Assembly: GCF_017874595.1 (NCBI RefSeq)
Contig: NZ_JAGILA010000001.1
Location: forward strand, 186,001 to 250,000
DNA: 64,000 nucleotides
Reading direction: 5' to 3'
DNA from: Sinorhizobium kostiense
Lineage (GTDB): Bacteria; Pseudomonadota; Alphaproteobacteria; Rhizobiales; Rhizobiaceae
A program made the translations under genes and the position numbers. The notes under the pieces are model-generated. The model was not told the origin of the DNA, ran no database searches, and was given only the letters and a program-made list of their open reading frames with translations. Position 1 is the first letter of the stretch, and the number at the start of each line of letters is the position of its first letter. This document shows, piece by piece, positions 35,098 through 43,501 of the stretch.

Positions 35098-35643
35098 ATG
35101 AACCGGAAGATCATTCTCTTCGCCCTTGCGGCTTTCACGGCCTCGCTCGCCGGCCAACCGGCCATGGCCGTCGGCGATAACACCAGCACGCCACCGAAGA
35201 AGACGAAGACGACCACCCAGTGCAAGAACGGCCATGTCTGGAACGCGAAAAGGAACAGATGCGTCGAGGCGAAGAGGAGCGATCTTGGCGACGATATCCT
35301 GTTCGACGCGGCGCGCGAACTCGCCTATGCCGGCCAATACGAAAACGCGATCAAGGTTCTCGGCGCCATGAAGGAGCAGCAGAGCGCGCGTGTCCTGAAT
35401 TACCTCGGCTATGCCAACCGTAAGGCCGGGCGCATGGAGCTCGGCATGCAGTATTACAAACGCGCCCTGCAGGCCGACGAGAACTACCTCCTCGCCCGCT
35501 CCTATATGGGACAGGCGTTGGTCGAGCAGGGCCGTATCGAGGAAGCGAAAGTTCAGCTCATCGAAATCCGCGACCGCGGCGGCGAGAACAGCTGGGCCTA
35601 CCAGGCGCTGCTCCAGTCTCTTGGAGGTCTGCGCGGCTATTGA
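35098..35643 (+). CDS. Secreted TPR-repeat protein
   Basis: A 181-residue protein with a signal peptide (KIILFALAAFTASLAGQPAM, cleaved after AMA), a short basic linker with two Cys (TTTQCKNGHVWNAKRNRC) and about two and a half tetratricopeptide repeats: ELAYAGQYENAIKVLGAM, LNYLGYANRKAGRMELGMQY, LARSYMGQALVEQGRIEEAK. It is predicted to be periplasmic and to mediate protein interactions. An AGGAGAC site precedes ATG 35098. It precedes the ECF sigma gene by about 200 bases on the same strand, but co-regulation is only a guess. Confidence 0.8.
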   Translation: MNRKIILFALAAFTASLAGQPAMAVGDNTSTPPKKTKTTTQCKNGHVWNAKRNRCVEAKRSDLGDDILFDAARELAYAGQYENAIKVLGAMKEQQSARVLNYLGYANRKAGRMELGMQYYKRALQADENYLLARSYMGQALVEQGRIEEAKVQLIEIRDRGGENSWAYQALLQSLGGLRGY

Positions 35644-35857
35644 CGGAGCGCTCCGGCAAGGGCGGTCCGTCATCGTTGCCGGCGAGAACGGCGATTCTGT
35701 GCCCAGGGAAATCTGCGCCTAGGGAAAACAGGGGCCGGGACGCAAAAAGCTCTTCGCGTTCCGGCTCTTCCCTTGCAGACTTCGGATCAAGTTTCATATC
35801 ATGAGCAGTGCGTTCCCGCGGCGAAAGACGTGTGGCCCGCCTCTCATCAGGAAAGAC

Positions 35858-36376
35858 ATGCGCCCAGCGGCAGACATGAAGGATTTCAGACGCGATTTGG
35901 TCGGCCTGCTGCCCAAATTGCGCCGCTTCGCCCTGACGCTGACGCGCGATGCCAAGGACGCCGACGATCTCGTGCAAGAGGCCTGCGAGCGGGCGATCAC
36001 GCGCAGCCAGCTATGGAACGGGGAGGGTCGGCTGGAGGGCTGGGTCTACGCCATGACACGCAATCTTTGGGTAGACGAAGTCCGCAAACGGAAGGTTTGC
36101 GGCGGCGGCAGCATGGTCGACATCTTCGATGAGGACGAGCTCAGCGCCGAGCCCTCCAGGGAGAGGGCAGTTTATGCCAATCAGTTGCAGAAGATGATCC
36201 TCTCCATGCCGGAGGGATTGGCGAGCGCATTCCTGCTCGTGAACGTCGACGGCTACAGCTATCGAGAGGCTGCCGACATACTCGGGATTCCCGCTGGCAC
36301 GGTCATGAGCAGGCTCTCGACAGCGCGCCTAAGGCTCGCAGCGATGTTGTCCGAGGATTCGGAAAGGAGGGCTTGA
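35858..36376 (+). CDS. ECF-family RNA polymerase sigma factor
   Basis: A 172-residue sigma factor. Region 2 runs PKLRRFALTLTRDAKDADDL VQEACERA and WVYAMTRNLWVDEVRKRKV, region 4 MPEGLASAFLLVNVDGYSYR with EAADILGIPAGTVMSRLSTA as the helix-turn-helix. Length and the absence of other regions fit group 4. AGGAAAG lies before ATG 35858; ATG 35876 (MKDFRRDLVG) is an equally possible start, and the frame is open upstream to 35801. The next gene, three bases downstream, is its probable anti-sigma factor, so the pair responds to an envelope or periplasmic signal. Confidence 0.87.
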   Translation: MRPAADMKDFRRDLVGLLPKLRRFALTLTRDAKDADDLVQEACERAITRSQLWNGEGRLEGWVYAMTRNLWVDEVRKRKVCGGGSMVDIFDEDELSAEPSRERAVYANQLQKMILSMPEGLASAFLLVNVDGYSYREAADILGIPAGTVMSRLSTARLRLAAMLSEDSERRA

Positions 36377-36379
36377 CCG

Positions 36380-37207
36380 TTGCAGCAGACGAAGGGACTG
36401 GCTCTCGAAATTCGGCTGTCTGCCTATATCGACGGGGAACTGCCGGAGGCGGAGAAATCGGAGCTGGACGCGCTGCTTGCGCGTGACGAAAAAGCCAGGG
36501 CGCTGTTGCAGACGCTGAGGGCGGGCAGCGCGTTCGGCAACAAAGCGTTCGAGGATTTCCTTCACGATCCGGTGCCGCTGGCGCTCGTCCGTCAGATCAA
36601 GCAGGGACCCGGCATCACACCGCGTTTCGCACGCGTTGCAACGGCGAACCTGCCGCAGCGAAACGCCCGCGTCTGGCCGCGGTTGGCCGCCGCATCGGTG
36701 GTTCTCCTCTTTCTGGGCGGCGCCTCCGGCTTCATTCTCGGCAGCACGGTCAACACTTATGTTCCCGGACCAGAAGCGGCCGAGCGCCCATGGGTTCAGG
36801 AGATCGCCGACTATCACCGCATCTACGCGCGCCAGAAGCGGCACCTGGTCGAGGTGCCGGCTTCGCAAGCGGCGGAGATCGAAACCTGGCTTGCCTCGAG
36901 CGTCGGCGTCGCCTTCAATATCCCCGATCTCTCGCCCAAGGGCTTGACCTTCGAAGGCGCAAGATTGCTCGTCGCCAATGGCAAGCCGGTCGCCCAGCTG
37001 GTCTATCGCGACCGCGACGGCAACATCTTCGCCATCTGCTTCCAAAGGAACGGCAGTAGCGAACAGCCGGATCAATTCAGCGAGACGATCCGCGGGGATT
37101 TAAGCCTTGTCACCTGGCAGAAGGACAAAGCCTCCTTCGTCCTGATCGGACCGTCATCTGATCCCGCATTGCAGGACATCGCTCAGACGGCGGCGGCGGT
37201 TATCTGA
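36380..37207 (+). CDS. Anti-sigma factor, transmembrane
   Basis: A 275-residue membrane protein starting with TTG at 36380, which has GGAAAGGAGGG 8 bases upstream and follows the sigma gene stop by three bases. The cytoplasmic N-terminus (LEIRLSAYIDGELPEAEKSE, then LDALLARDEKARALLQTLR) is the usual anti-sigma helical domain, but no HxxxCxxC zinc site is present. One membrane helix (AAASVVLLFLGGASGFILGS) is followed by a 170-residue periplasmic sensor domain containing VPASQAAEIETWLASSVGVA. It is inferred to hold the partner sigma factor until a signal is sensed outside. Confidence 0.83.
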   Translation: MQQTKGLALEIRLSAYIDGELPEAEKSELDALLARDEKARALLQTLRAGSAFGNKAFEDFLHDPVPLALVRQIKQGPGITPRFARVATANLPQRNARVWPRLAAASVVLLFLGGASGFILGSTVNTYVPGPEAAERPWVQEIADYHRIYARQKRHLVEVPASQAAEIETWLASSVGVAFNIPDLSPKGLTFEGARLLVANGKPVAQLVYRDRDGNIFAICFQRNGSSEQPDQFSETIRGDLSLVTWQKDKASFVLIGPSSDPALQDIAQTAAAVI

Positions 37208-37221
37208 CGTCGAGTAAGCCC

Positions 37222-37379
37222 CTCATCCGCCTGCCGGCACTTCTCCCCGCAAGCGGGGCGAAGGGACAAGCGGCACGCTTCCCGCTTCCTCCCATGGTTC
37301 TCAGTGACTGGGGAGGGGGCTCACGAACTCGTTGTCCCCTCTCCCCGCCTGCGGGGAGAGGGGACAGGGTGAGGGGCAG
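37222..37379. repeat. Intergenic repeat block with dispersed copy B
   Basis: Two hairpin-like units lie between the anti-sigma gene and leuA: CTTCTCCCCGC/GCGGGGCGAAG near 37249-37270, and the block 37336-37379 that starts CCCCTCTCCCC and ends AGGGTGAGGGGCA, matching copy A at 18176. The second unit also holds a perfect CCCCTCTCCCCGC/GCGGGGAGAGGGG hairpin. Similar short arms recur at about 39527-39545, 41643-41670 and 41763-41790. The leuA transcript probably ends in or near it. Confidence 0.6.
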
Positions 37380-37407
37380 TCGCGAGCTCACCCGGCCGAA
37401 AAGGGCC

Positions 37408-39117
37408 TCACTTCCCCATCGTCTCCAGCACGCGGTTGGCGGCCGATACGATAGCCTCGAGCGAGGCGGCGACGATGTTCGTGTTGATGCCGACGCCGAA
37501 GAGCGTGCCGCCCGGATACTCCACTTCGACATAGGCGATAGCGGCGGCGTTCGAGCCGTGCTGCAGCGAATGCTCGGAATAGTCCGCCACCGAAAGCTCG
37601 ATGCCGAGATAGATCGACAGTGCATTGATGAATCCGTCGATCGGGCCGGTGCCCTTGCCCTCGATCCGCATTACCTCGCCCCTATCGGTGATCTCCGCTG
37701 CGACGACGCGCAGGCCCTTGTGCTCGCTTGCCGGATAGGTGTGGTGATCGACGAATTTGATGCGGGCGCCGGGCTGCTCGACATAGCACTCGAGGAACCG
37801 CTGGTGGATGCGCTTCGAAGGCAGTTCCCTGCCTTCCTCGTCGGTGATGCGCTGGATGTCCTCGCGGAACTCGATCTGCAGGTTGCGCGGCAGGTTGATG
37901 CCGTAATCCTCCTGCATGATATAGGCGATGCCGCCCTTGCCCGACTGCGAGTTGATGCGGATGATCGCCTCGTAGCTGCGGCCGACGTCGCGCGGGTCGA
38001 TCGGCAGATAGGGCACTTCCCACAGCTCCTTGTTCGCTTGCTTCAGCGCCTTCATGCCCTTGTTGATCGCGTCCTGGTGCGATCCGGAGAAGGCGGTGTA
38101 GACGAGCTCGCCCACGTAGGGATGGCGCTCCGGAATGACCATCTGGTTGGAATATTCGTAGACTTCCTTGATCCGCTCGATGTCTGAGCAGTCGAGCTTC
38201 GGATCGACGCCCTGGGTGAACATGTTCAGCGCCAGCGTCACCACGTCGACATTGCCGGTGCGCTCGCCATTGCCGAAGAGCGTGCCCTCGACGCGATCCG
38301 CGCCCGCCATCAGGCCGAGCTCAGTGGCGGCAATGCCGGTGCCGCGGTCGTTGTGCGGATGCAGCGAGATGATCAGGTTCTCGCGGTCGTCTAGATTGCG
38401 GCACATCCATTCAATCTGGTCGGCGTAGACGTTTGGCGTCGCCATTTCGACCGTCGAGGGCAGGTTGATGATGAGCTTGTTGTCCGGTGTCGGCCTGACG
38501 ATCTCGGTGACGGCGTTACAGATCTCCAGCGCCACTTCGAGTTCGGTGCCCGTGAAGCTTTCCGGCGAATATTGGAATCGGTAGCCGCCTCCGGCCTTCG
38601 CCGCCATGTCGGTGATCATCTTGGCGGCATCGGTCGCGATCTGCTTGATGCCGGCTACGTCCTTGCTGAAGACGACGCGGCGCTGCAACTCGCTCGTCGA
38701 ATTATAGAAGTGGACAATCGGCCTGTGTGCGCCTTCAAGCGCCTCGAAAGTGCGCGTGATCAGCTCCGGCCGGCACTGCACCAGCACCTGCAGGGACACG
38801 TCCTCCGGCACATCGCCTTCCTCGACGCACCAGCGGGCGAAATCGAAATCAGTCTGCGAAGCCGACGGAAAGCCGATTTCGATTTCCTTGAAGCCCATGT
38901 CCAGGAGCAGATGGAACATGCGCGCCTTGCGGTCGTGCCCCATCGGGTCGACGAGCGCCTGGTTGCCGTCGCGAAGATCGACCGAGCACCAGATCGGCGC
39001 CTTGGCAATGCTCTTGGAGGGCCAGGTGCGGTCCGGCAGCGCCACCTGCGGATAGGGCTGATATTTCACCGCAGCTTCGGCCATGCCGTGCTTGATGGTG
39101 TGCGATTTCAGGATCAT
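37408..39117 (-). CDS. leuA: 2-isopropylmalate synthase
   Basis: A 569-residue LeuA of the long (type 2, yeast-like) form, catalysing acetyl-CoA plus 2-oxoisovalerate to 2-isopropylmalate, the first step of leucine synthesis. The TIM barrel has WCSVDLRDGNQALVDPMGHD with the metal-binding Asp and LISLHPHNDRGTGIAATELG with the two metal His, plus GNGERTGNVDVVTLALNMFT. The C-terminal LeuA dimer domain (HGSNAAAIAYVEVEYPGGTL, FGVGINTNIVAASLEAIVSA) binds leucine for feedback inhibition. A Leu-rich leader peptide lies 170 bases upstream, so expression is probably controlled by leucine supply. Confidence 0.93.
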   Translation of the reverse strand: MILKSHTIKHGMAEAAVKYQPYPQVALPDRTWPSKSIAKAPIWCSVDLRDGNQALVDPMGHDRKARMFHLLLDMGFKEIEIGFPSASQTDFDFARWCVEEGDVPEDVSLQVLVQCRPELITRTFEALEGAHRPIVHFYNSTSELQRRVVFSKDVAGIKQIATDAAKMITDMAAKAGGGYRFQYSPESFTGTELEVALEICNAVTEIVRPTPDNKLIINLPSTVEMATPNVYADQIEWMCRNLDDRENLIISLHPHNDRGTGIAATELGLMAGADRVEGTLFGNGERTGNVDVVTLALNMFTQGVDPKLDCSDIERIKEVYEYSNQMVIPERHPYVGELVYTAFSGSHQDAINKGMKALKQANKELWEVPYLPIDPRDVGRSYEAIIRINSQSGKGGIAYIMQEDYGINLPRNLQIEFREDIQRITDEEGRELPSKRIHQRFLECYVEQPGARIKFVDHHTYPASEHKGLRVVAAEITDRGEVMRIEGKGTGPIDGFINALSIYLGIELSVADYSEHSLQHGSNAAAIAYVEVEYPGGTLFGVGINTNIVAASLEAIVSAANRVLETMGK

Positions 39118-39246
39118 GTGCAGCTTCTCTTCGTCACTGGAATGTCGCGTGCCGCATCAAATAGCCGATCAGCGGGAATATTGCGATGGCCGATGCAGTG
39201 CGGGACCGCGCTCTGTTTCACTCTTGTTGCAACTTTTGGGATTTCC

Positions 39247-39292
39247 GAGGAGCTGTCTGCCGGCAAGGCTTTTCGGCCGCCGGGCGCTCCTC
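39247..39292 (-). promoter_or_regulatory. Hairpin in the leu leader, possible attenuator
   Basis: Directly at the stop codon of the leu leader peptide, a 7-bp outer stem (GAGGAGC and GCTCCTC) encloses an inner CCGGC/GCCGG stem with a GGC(CGAAAA)GCC tip. The position is right for a structure that responds to ribosome stalling at the Leu codons. No U-run follows, so it may not be an intrinsic terminator; an alternative pairing or a translational effect on leuA is possible. Confidence 0.4.
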
Positions 39293-39416
39293 AACGGACC
39301 CGGCAACCGCGAGTAAGGCCGAGAAGAAGAAGCGAGGCGAAAGCGCGAGCGGATGCGCGATTGTCATCGCGTCCGGAGAAGATCTGAGCGATCTTGTGTA
39401 CCTTCGCCTGGGTCAT
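39291..39416 (-). CDS. leu leader peptide
   Basis: A 41-residue open frame on the leuA strand, MTQAKVHKIAQIFSGRDDNR, ending SARAFASLLLLGLTRGCRVR. Five leucines occur in six codons (LLLLGL), all read as CTT or CTC, shortly before the stop, and a stem-loop starts at the stop codon. The peptide ends 173 bases before leuA. Leader peptides with Leu runs upstream of leuA are established for many proteobacteria, and the Arg-rich tail after the Leu run is a feature I recall from alphaproteobacterial leader peptides. The start may be another codon upstream. Confidence 0.65.
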   Translation of the reverse strand: MTQAKVHKIAQIFSGRDDNRASARAFASLLLLGLTRGCRVR

Positions 39417-39658
39417 GGGAGTGCCTATACACGGCTCGACGTGCCGGGGCAAGAGGAGAAGAAAGTTGCCTGAGGACAAGGATGCCGAGCAATTCCGGTG
39501 CGGCTTGCGTACATGGCTGCCCTCAGATCCACTCCCCGCAGGCGGGGAGTGGGACCTGAGCGGGCGCTGCAAGTCTCCTTCGTCCACTTGCGGGGAGAAG
39601 CTGGACGGCAGGCCGGGTCATGGGCAGTCGCCTGCTCATCCCGGCCGGGAGCTCGACA

Positions 39659-40249
39659 TCAGATTTCGTTGACGGAGGTGATGATCCGCGAGACGAGACC
39701 ATAGGCCTTCGCCTCTTCCGCTCCGAGCCAGTAGTCGCGATCCGTGTCCTTGGCGATCTTTTCGACCGGCTGGCCGGTTGCCTCCGAGAAGATCTTGTTC
39801 AGGCGCTCGTTCATCTTGATAATTTCGCGCGCCTGGATCTCGATGTCGGAGGCCATGCCGCGAGTGCCGCCCGACGGTTGGTGCAAGAGGAAACGGGTGT
39901 TCGGCAGGCACAGGCGGCGCTCTTTGGGCGGACCGACAAAGATCAGCGCGCCGGCCGAGGCGACCCAGCCCGTGCCGATCGTCCAGACCTTCGGCTTCAC
40001 GAACTTGATCATGTCGTGGATGCTGTCGCCCGATTCGACATGGCCGCCCGGCGAATTGACGAAGATGCGGATATCCTCGTCGCTGGCCGAGGCAAGCGCC
40101 ACGAGCTGCGAGCAGACCTTCTGCGCCAGTTCCTGGTTGATCGTTCCGTAAATGAAAATCGAACGCGACTTGAAAAGGTTCGCCTCCGTTTCTTTGCCAA
40201 GCGGCAATTCGGTCTTTTTCTCTTCCTGTTCGTCGTCGTTCATCCGCAT
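39659..40249 (-). CDS. clpP: ClpP-family serine protease
   Basis: A 196-residue Clp protease subunit, a secondary paralogue by sequence. The catalytic triad is Ser in [13 protein letters not shown], His in [20 protein letters not shown] and Asp in [16 protein letters not shown]. The Ser block differs from the common GMAASMGS, as is usual for the extra ClpP of rhizobia, which keep several clpP genes. The N-terminus is acidic ([18 protein letters not shown]). There is no adjacent clpX or clpA, so it depends on an ATPase encoded elsewhere. ATG at 40243 is an alternative start. Confidence 0.85.
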   Translation of the reverse strand: MRMNDDEQEEKKTELPLGKETEANLFKSRSIFIYGTINQELAQKVCSQLVALASASDEDIRIFVNSPGGHVESGDSIHDMIKFVKPKVWTIGTGWVASAGALIFVGPPKERRLCLPNTRFLLHQPSGGTRGMASDIEIQAREIIKMNERLNKIFSEATGQPVEKIAKDTDRDYWLGAEEAKAYGLVSRIITSVNEI

Positions 40250-40509
40250 TCTCCGGACTCCTCGTGAAATGTCTCAAAGTCAGATAATGCGACTCGACAG
40301 CGAAAACAATGCAATGAAACGGGCGAAGCACGCCGGGTCCAGCTGCCGCTGTGCGGTCGGCGAATGTGCCGGGCGGCAAATGTCGTATGGACAGCGGAAA
40401 AAAGCCCAATAAGATCAGCGCGTCAGCAATCGTGGCGAGTGCCGTTCGCCTTGCCGCTCGGGGAAAACAGGGCAGGCTGCCTCCGATGGCCTGTCGACAG
40501 GGGACCAGA

Positions 40510-41091
40510 ATGAAGAAACAGCTTGTCATCGCCGCCGCCGCGCTCACGGCCTCCGCCGCACCGGCTTTCGCCCATCTGGACCCGACCGCGCACGGTTCGC
40601 TGGTGGCGGGCCTTTCGCATCCGCTTTTCGGTGCCGACCATGTTCTCGCGATGGTGGCCGTCGGGCTTTGGGCGGCGCAGACCGGCGGGCGGGCACTTTG
40701 GGCGGTTCCGGTCGCCTTTGTCGCAACCATGACGCTCGGCTTCGCGCTCGCCATCACTGGAGCGCCCCTGCCCTTCGTCGAGCCGGCGATCCTTGCTTCG
40801 GTGGTCGCCCTGGGTTTGATCGTGGCAATGGCGATGCGGCTCGATGCCGCTAAGGCCGCAGCCATCGTCGGCGCCTTTGCACTATTCCATGGCCATGCTC
40901 ATGGCGGCGAGATCGGCGCAGCCGCAATAACCTCCTTCGCGGCCGGCTTCGCAATCGCGACCGCTCTCTTGCATGCAGCCGGCATCGGCCTCGGCATGCT
41001 GCTCGGCAAGCTGCCGGGCGGCGGCAGCAGTGTCGCCCGCCTTCTTGGCGGCCTCACCGCCGCCGCGGGCGCGGTCTTGATCTTGGGATGA
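40510..41091 (+). CDS. HupE/UreJ-family membrane protein
   Basis: A 193-residue inner-membrane protein with a signal-peptide-like start (KKQLVIAAAALTASAAPAFA), then the family signature SHPLFGADHVLAMVAVGLWA, HGHAHGGEIGAAAITSF and six to seven membrane helices (for example ILASVVALGLIVAMAMRL, FAIATALLHAAGIGLGMLLG). HupE/UreJ proteins take up nickel or cobalt for hydrogenase, urease or B12. No hydrogenase or urease gene is near, so the metal it serves is open. ATG 40510 with GGGGA upstream gives the right length; upstream in-frame codons are not used. Confidence 0.82.
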   Translation: MKKQLVIAAAALTASAAPAFAHLDPTAHGSLVAGLSHPLFGADHVLAMVAVGLWAAQTGGRALWAVPVAFVATMTLGFALAITGAPLPFVEPAILASVVALGLIVAMAMRLDAAKAAAIVGAFALFHGHAHGGEIGAAAITSFAAGFAIATALLHAAGIGLGMLLGKLPGGGSSVARLLGGLTAAAGAVLILG

Positions 41092-41149
41092 TTGCATGAA
41101 GAGTAAGAGAGCTGGGCTTCGGTCCGGCCCCTTCGGGAACGGCGCCTGA

Positions 41150-41626
41150 ATGCTGATGATCCGCCCTGCACTCCCGCAGGAGAAAGATATCCTTGCCGAG
41201 ATCGGCCTCACAGCCTGGCTGAAGGGGATAAGGCCACTCGTCTCGGCCGAGGTGGCCGCCAGGATTGCCGCAAGCAATCCCTTCCTGCCGTTCCTGCAGA
41301 AACTCGGTCCGCGTGTGCTTATCGCCGAGATTGATGGCGAACCCGCGGGTCTCGGCGCCTGCGAGGGTGACAACGATACCATCAGCGACGTCTGGGTGGC
41401 ACCGCCCTTCGAAGGACGTGGCGCCGGATCGGCTCTGATCCGAGCGCTCGAGGCGCAGATCGCCGGTCGAGGCTATGCCGAGGCGCATATTCAGGTGGCC
41501 GCCCTGAACGAGCGCGCCCTTCAGCTCTATCTGCATCTCGGATACCGCGAGGTTTGGAGGGGAGCCCTGTACGATCCGATCCTCGAGACCAATCTGGAGA
41601 AGATTGGTCTCTCAAGGCCTCTTTGA
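41150..41626 (+). CDS. GNAT-family N-acetyltransferase
   Basis: A 158-residue acetyltransferase beginning MLMIRPALPQEKDILAEIGL. The acetyl-CoA loop region is ISDVWVAPPFEGRGAGSALI, then AEAHIQVAALNERALQLYLH and LGYREVWRGALYDP. The length and end are standard for small GNATs acting on antibiotics, amino groups or polyamines; the substrate is not predictable. The ribosome binding site is weak and ATG 41156 is an alternative start. Confidence 0.8.
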   Translation: MLMIRPALPQEKDILAEIGLTAWLKGIRPLVSAEVAARIAASNPFLPFLQKLGPRVLIAEIDGEPAGLGACEGDNDTISDVWVAPPFEGRGAGSALIRALEAQIAGRGYAEAHIQVAALNERALQLYLHLGYREVWRGALYDPILETNLEKIGLSRPL

Positions 41627-41814
41627 GGCCAATCGGCGCGCGCGTTACCCCTCCCCAACCCTCGAGGGGAAGGGACTTAACCTGCCGCCTCTCGCCGTCT
41701 CTGTTTCAACGCTGCCGCCAGACGCAAATGCCAACAATGGGCAGGCGATCGCCGCGGACGCCTAGCCCCTCCCCCCTCCCCCTTGTGGGGAGGCGTCTTG
41801 TCCCGCGCCCTCGG

Positions 41815-42279
41815 TCACCCGCGGCCGCGGTAGGTCGGCACACCCTGGTCCGGCAGCCAGACGCCTTCGGGCGGATTGCCCGTCTGCCAGAAGACGTCGA
41901 TCGGAATGCCGCCTCGCGGGTACCAGTAAGCCCCGATGCGGAGCCATTTCGGCGACAGTAGCGACACCAGCCGCTTGCCGATCTCCATGGTGCAATCCTC
42001 ATGGAAGGCGCCGTGGTTGCGGAAGGAGTGCAGAAAAAGCTTGAGCGATTTCGACTCGACCAGCCAGCCATCCGGCACGTAGTCGATGACGATGTGGGCG
42101 AAGTCCGGCTGTCCGGTCATCGGGCAGAGCGAGGTGAATTCCGGCGCGGTGAAGCGGACCACGAAATCCGCGCCCGCATGGCCGCTCGGCACCCTTTCCA
42201 GCACCGCCTCCTCCGGGCTCTGCGGCAAGTCGACCTTCGCCCCCAGTTGTGAAAGTCCTGATACGTCCGTTTTCGTCAT
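41815..42279 (-). CDS. queF: NADPH-dependent 7-cyano-7-deazaguanine reductase
   Basis: A 154-residue QueF of the short YkvM type, reducing preQ0 to preQ1 on the path to queuosine in tRNA. The catalytic Cys lies in [16 protein letters not shown], the NADPH motif [20 protein letters not shown] and the His/Glu substrate ligands follow, then [17 protein letters not shown]. It is a single gene. I searched the 136-base leader for a preQ1 riboswitch pattern and did not find one. Confidence 0.92.
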   Translation of the reverse strand: MTKTDVSGLSQLGAKVDLPQSPEEAVLERVPSGHAGADFVVRFTAPEFTSLCPMTGQPDFAHIVIDYVPDGWLVESKSLKLFLHSFRNHGAFHEDCTMEIGKRLVSLLSPKWLRIGAYWYPRGGIPIDVFWQTGNPPEGVWLPDQGVPTYRGRG

Positions 42280-42416
42280 TTCCGTCGTTCTCCAATGTCA
42301 GTTGAGACGGGGTATGCGGGCAAACGACTGCACGCTCTCTTCCTCGTCCCGCTGGTGCATTGATCCTTAAGATCATTTCAGCAATGCAAAGCGCTGCAGC
42401 AGCGTTTTTCATATGT

Positions 42417-43334
42417 TCAGACGCGCGGCGCTGCGGTCTTGACGCGCACCCCATGCGCCTTCTCGCCCTCCGGCTCGACATGAATGGCAATCCTCGCGCC
42501 TGGCTGGACGGCGCGGATGGCGTCCTCGATGCGGTCGCATATATCATGCGCCTCGCCGACCGGCATCGCCTCCGGCACGACCATGTGAAAATCGACGAAG
42601 GTCGCCGGACCGGCCTGCCGCGTCTTCAGATCGTGAACACCGAGCGAGCCACTCGCATTGGTGGCGATCGCCCGCTTGATCGCCTCTTCCTCTTCCGCCG
42701 GCACGGCCCTGTCCATCAGCCCGTCGATCGAGCGTGAGATGACCTTCCAACCCTGGAACAGGATATTGCCGGCGACGACCACCGCAAGCAGCGGATCGAG
42801 GATGGCATAGCCCGTGGCAAGCGCCAGCACAAGACCGACGAGAACGCCCGCGGAGGTCACGACATCCGACAGGATATGGTGCCCATCGGCACTGAGGGCC
42901 GGCGAGCGATGGCGCGTGCCCGCCCGGATCAGCAGGCAGGCCCAGATGGCGTTGATCACGCCGGCGGAAAGATTGATCGCGAGACCCAGCACCGGCGCCT
43001 CGATGAGTACCGGCGCCGTCATTGCCGGTATCGCCTCCCACAGAATCGTCAGCGCCGCAACCACGATCAGCACGCCCTCGATCACTGCGGAAAAATACTC
43101 CGCCTTGTGATGGCCGAAGGGGTGGGATGCGTCCGCCGGCTTCGCCGCATATCCGATCATTGCATAAGCAATCACGGCGGCGATCACATTTACCGTGGAC
43201 TCGAGCCCGTCGGAAAGGAGCGCGACCGACCCGGTCACCCACCAGGCAAGCATCTTCAGCCCCATGACGCCGAGGGACAGCGGTATGCCCCAGAAGGCAA
43301 ACCGCAAGACTGTCCGGTTGTCGAGCACGGTCAT
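42417..43334 (-). CDS. Cation diffusion facilitator (CDF) family transporter
   Basis: A 305-residue metal efflux protein. Membrane helices about 10-205 include the metal site residues in SVALLSDGLESTVNVIAAV and SADGHHILSDVVTSAGVLVG (HxxxD pattern), with HPFGHHKAEYFSAVIEGVL between. The C-terminal 90 residues form the cytoplasmic metallo-chaperone-like domain (VHDLKTRQAGPATFVDFHMV, MPVGEAHDICDRIEDAI). The order and motifs fit Zn/Fe/Mn-exporting CDF members; specificity is not readable. It lies just downstream of trpE(G) on the same strand, separated by a terminator. Confidence 0.87.
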   Translation of the reverse strand: MTVLDNRTVLRFAFWGIPLSLGVMGLKMLAWWVTGSVALLSDGLESTVNVIAAVIAYAMIGYAAKPADASHPFGHHKAEYFSAVIEGVLIVVAALTILWEAIPAMTAPVLIEAPVLGLAINLSAGVINAIWACLLIRAGTRHRSPALSADGHHILSDVVTSAGVLVGLVLALATGYAILDPLLAVVVAGNILFQGWKVISRSIDGLMDRAVPAEEEEAIKRAIATNASGSLGVHDLKTRQAGPATFVDFHMVVPEAMPVGEAHDICDRIEDAIRAVQPGARIAIHVEPEGEKAHGVRVKTAAPRV

Positions 43335-43388
43335 TCCCGTTCCTTCTGCAGCTGCAAACGAGTTGCAAATGCATGCCTGTTCAAACGC

Positions 43389-43425
43389 AAAACCGCCCGC
43401 GCGGGTTTTCGCGCAGGCGGGTTTT
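43389..43425 (-). terminator. Bidirectional terminator after trpE(G)
   Basis: A strong G+C-rich stem (CCCGCC-GCGCG paired with CGCGCGGGCGG, read on the minus strand) is followed by TTTTGCGTTT, and on the plus strand by GTTTTC. It lies 77 bases after the trpE(G) stop and before the CDF gene, so it should end the trp transcript. Confidence 0.65.
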
Positions 43426-43501
43426 CAAGCTCGTATGGGCGATCTCACCCCGATTGTCAAAGGCGATCGGCGCCTGCGCGCCTCTCCGAACGAATTTACC
43501 G

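Noticed and set aside
40250-40509. Possible cobalamin riboswitch before the hupE-like gene
   Set aside because: No B12-box or conserved core element was found in the 260-base leader.
42280-42416. Possible preQ1 riboswitch before queF
   Set aside because: The leader lacks the short pseudoknot pattern and the A-rich tail of preQ1 aptamers.
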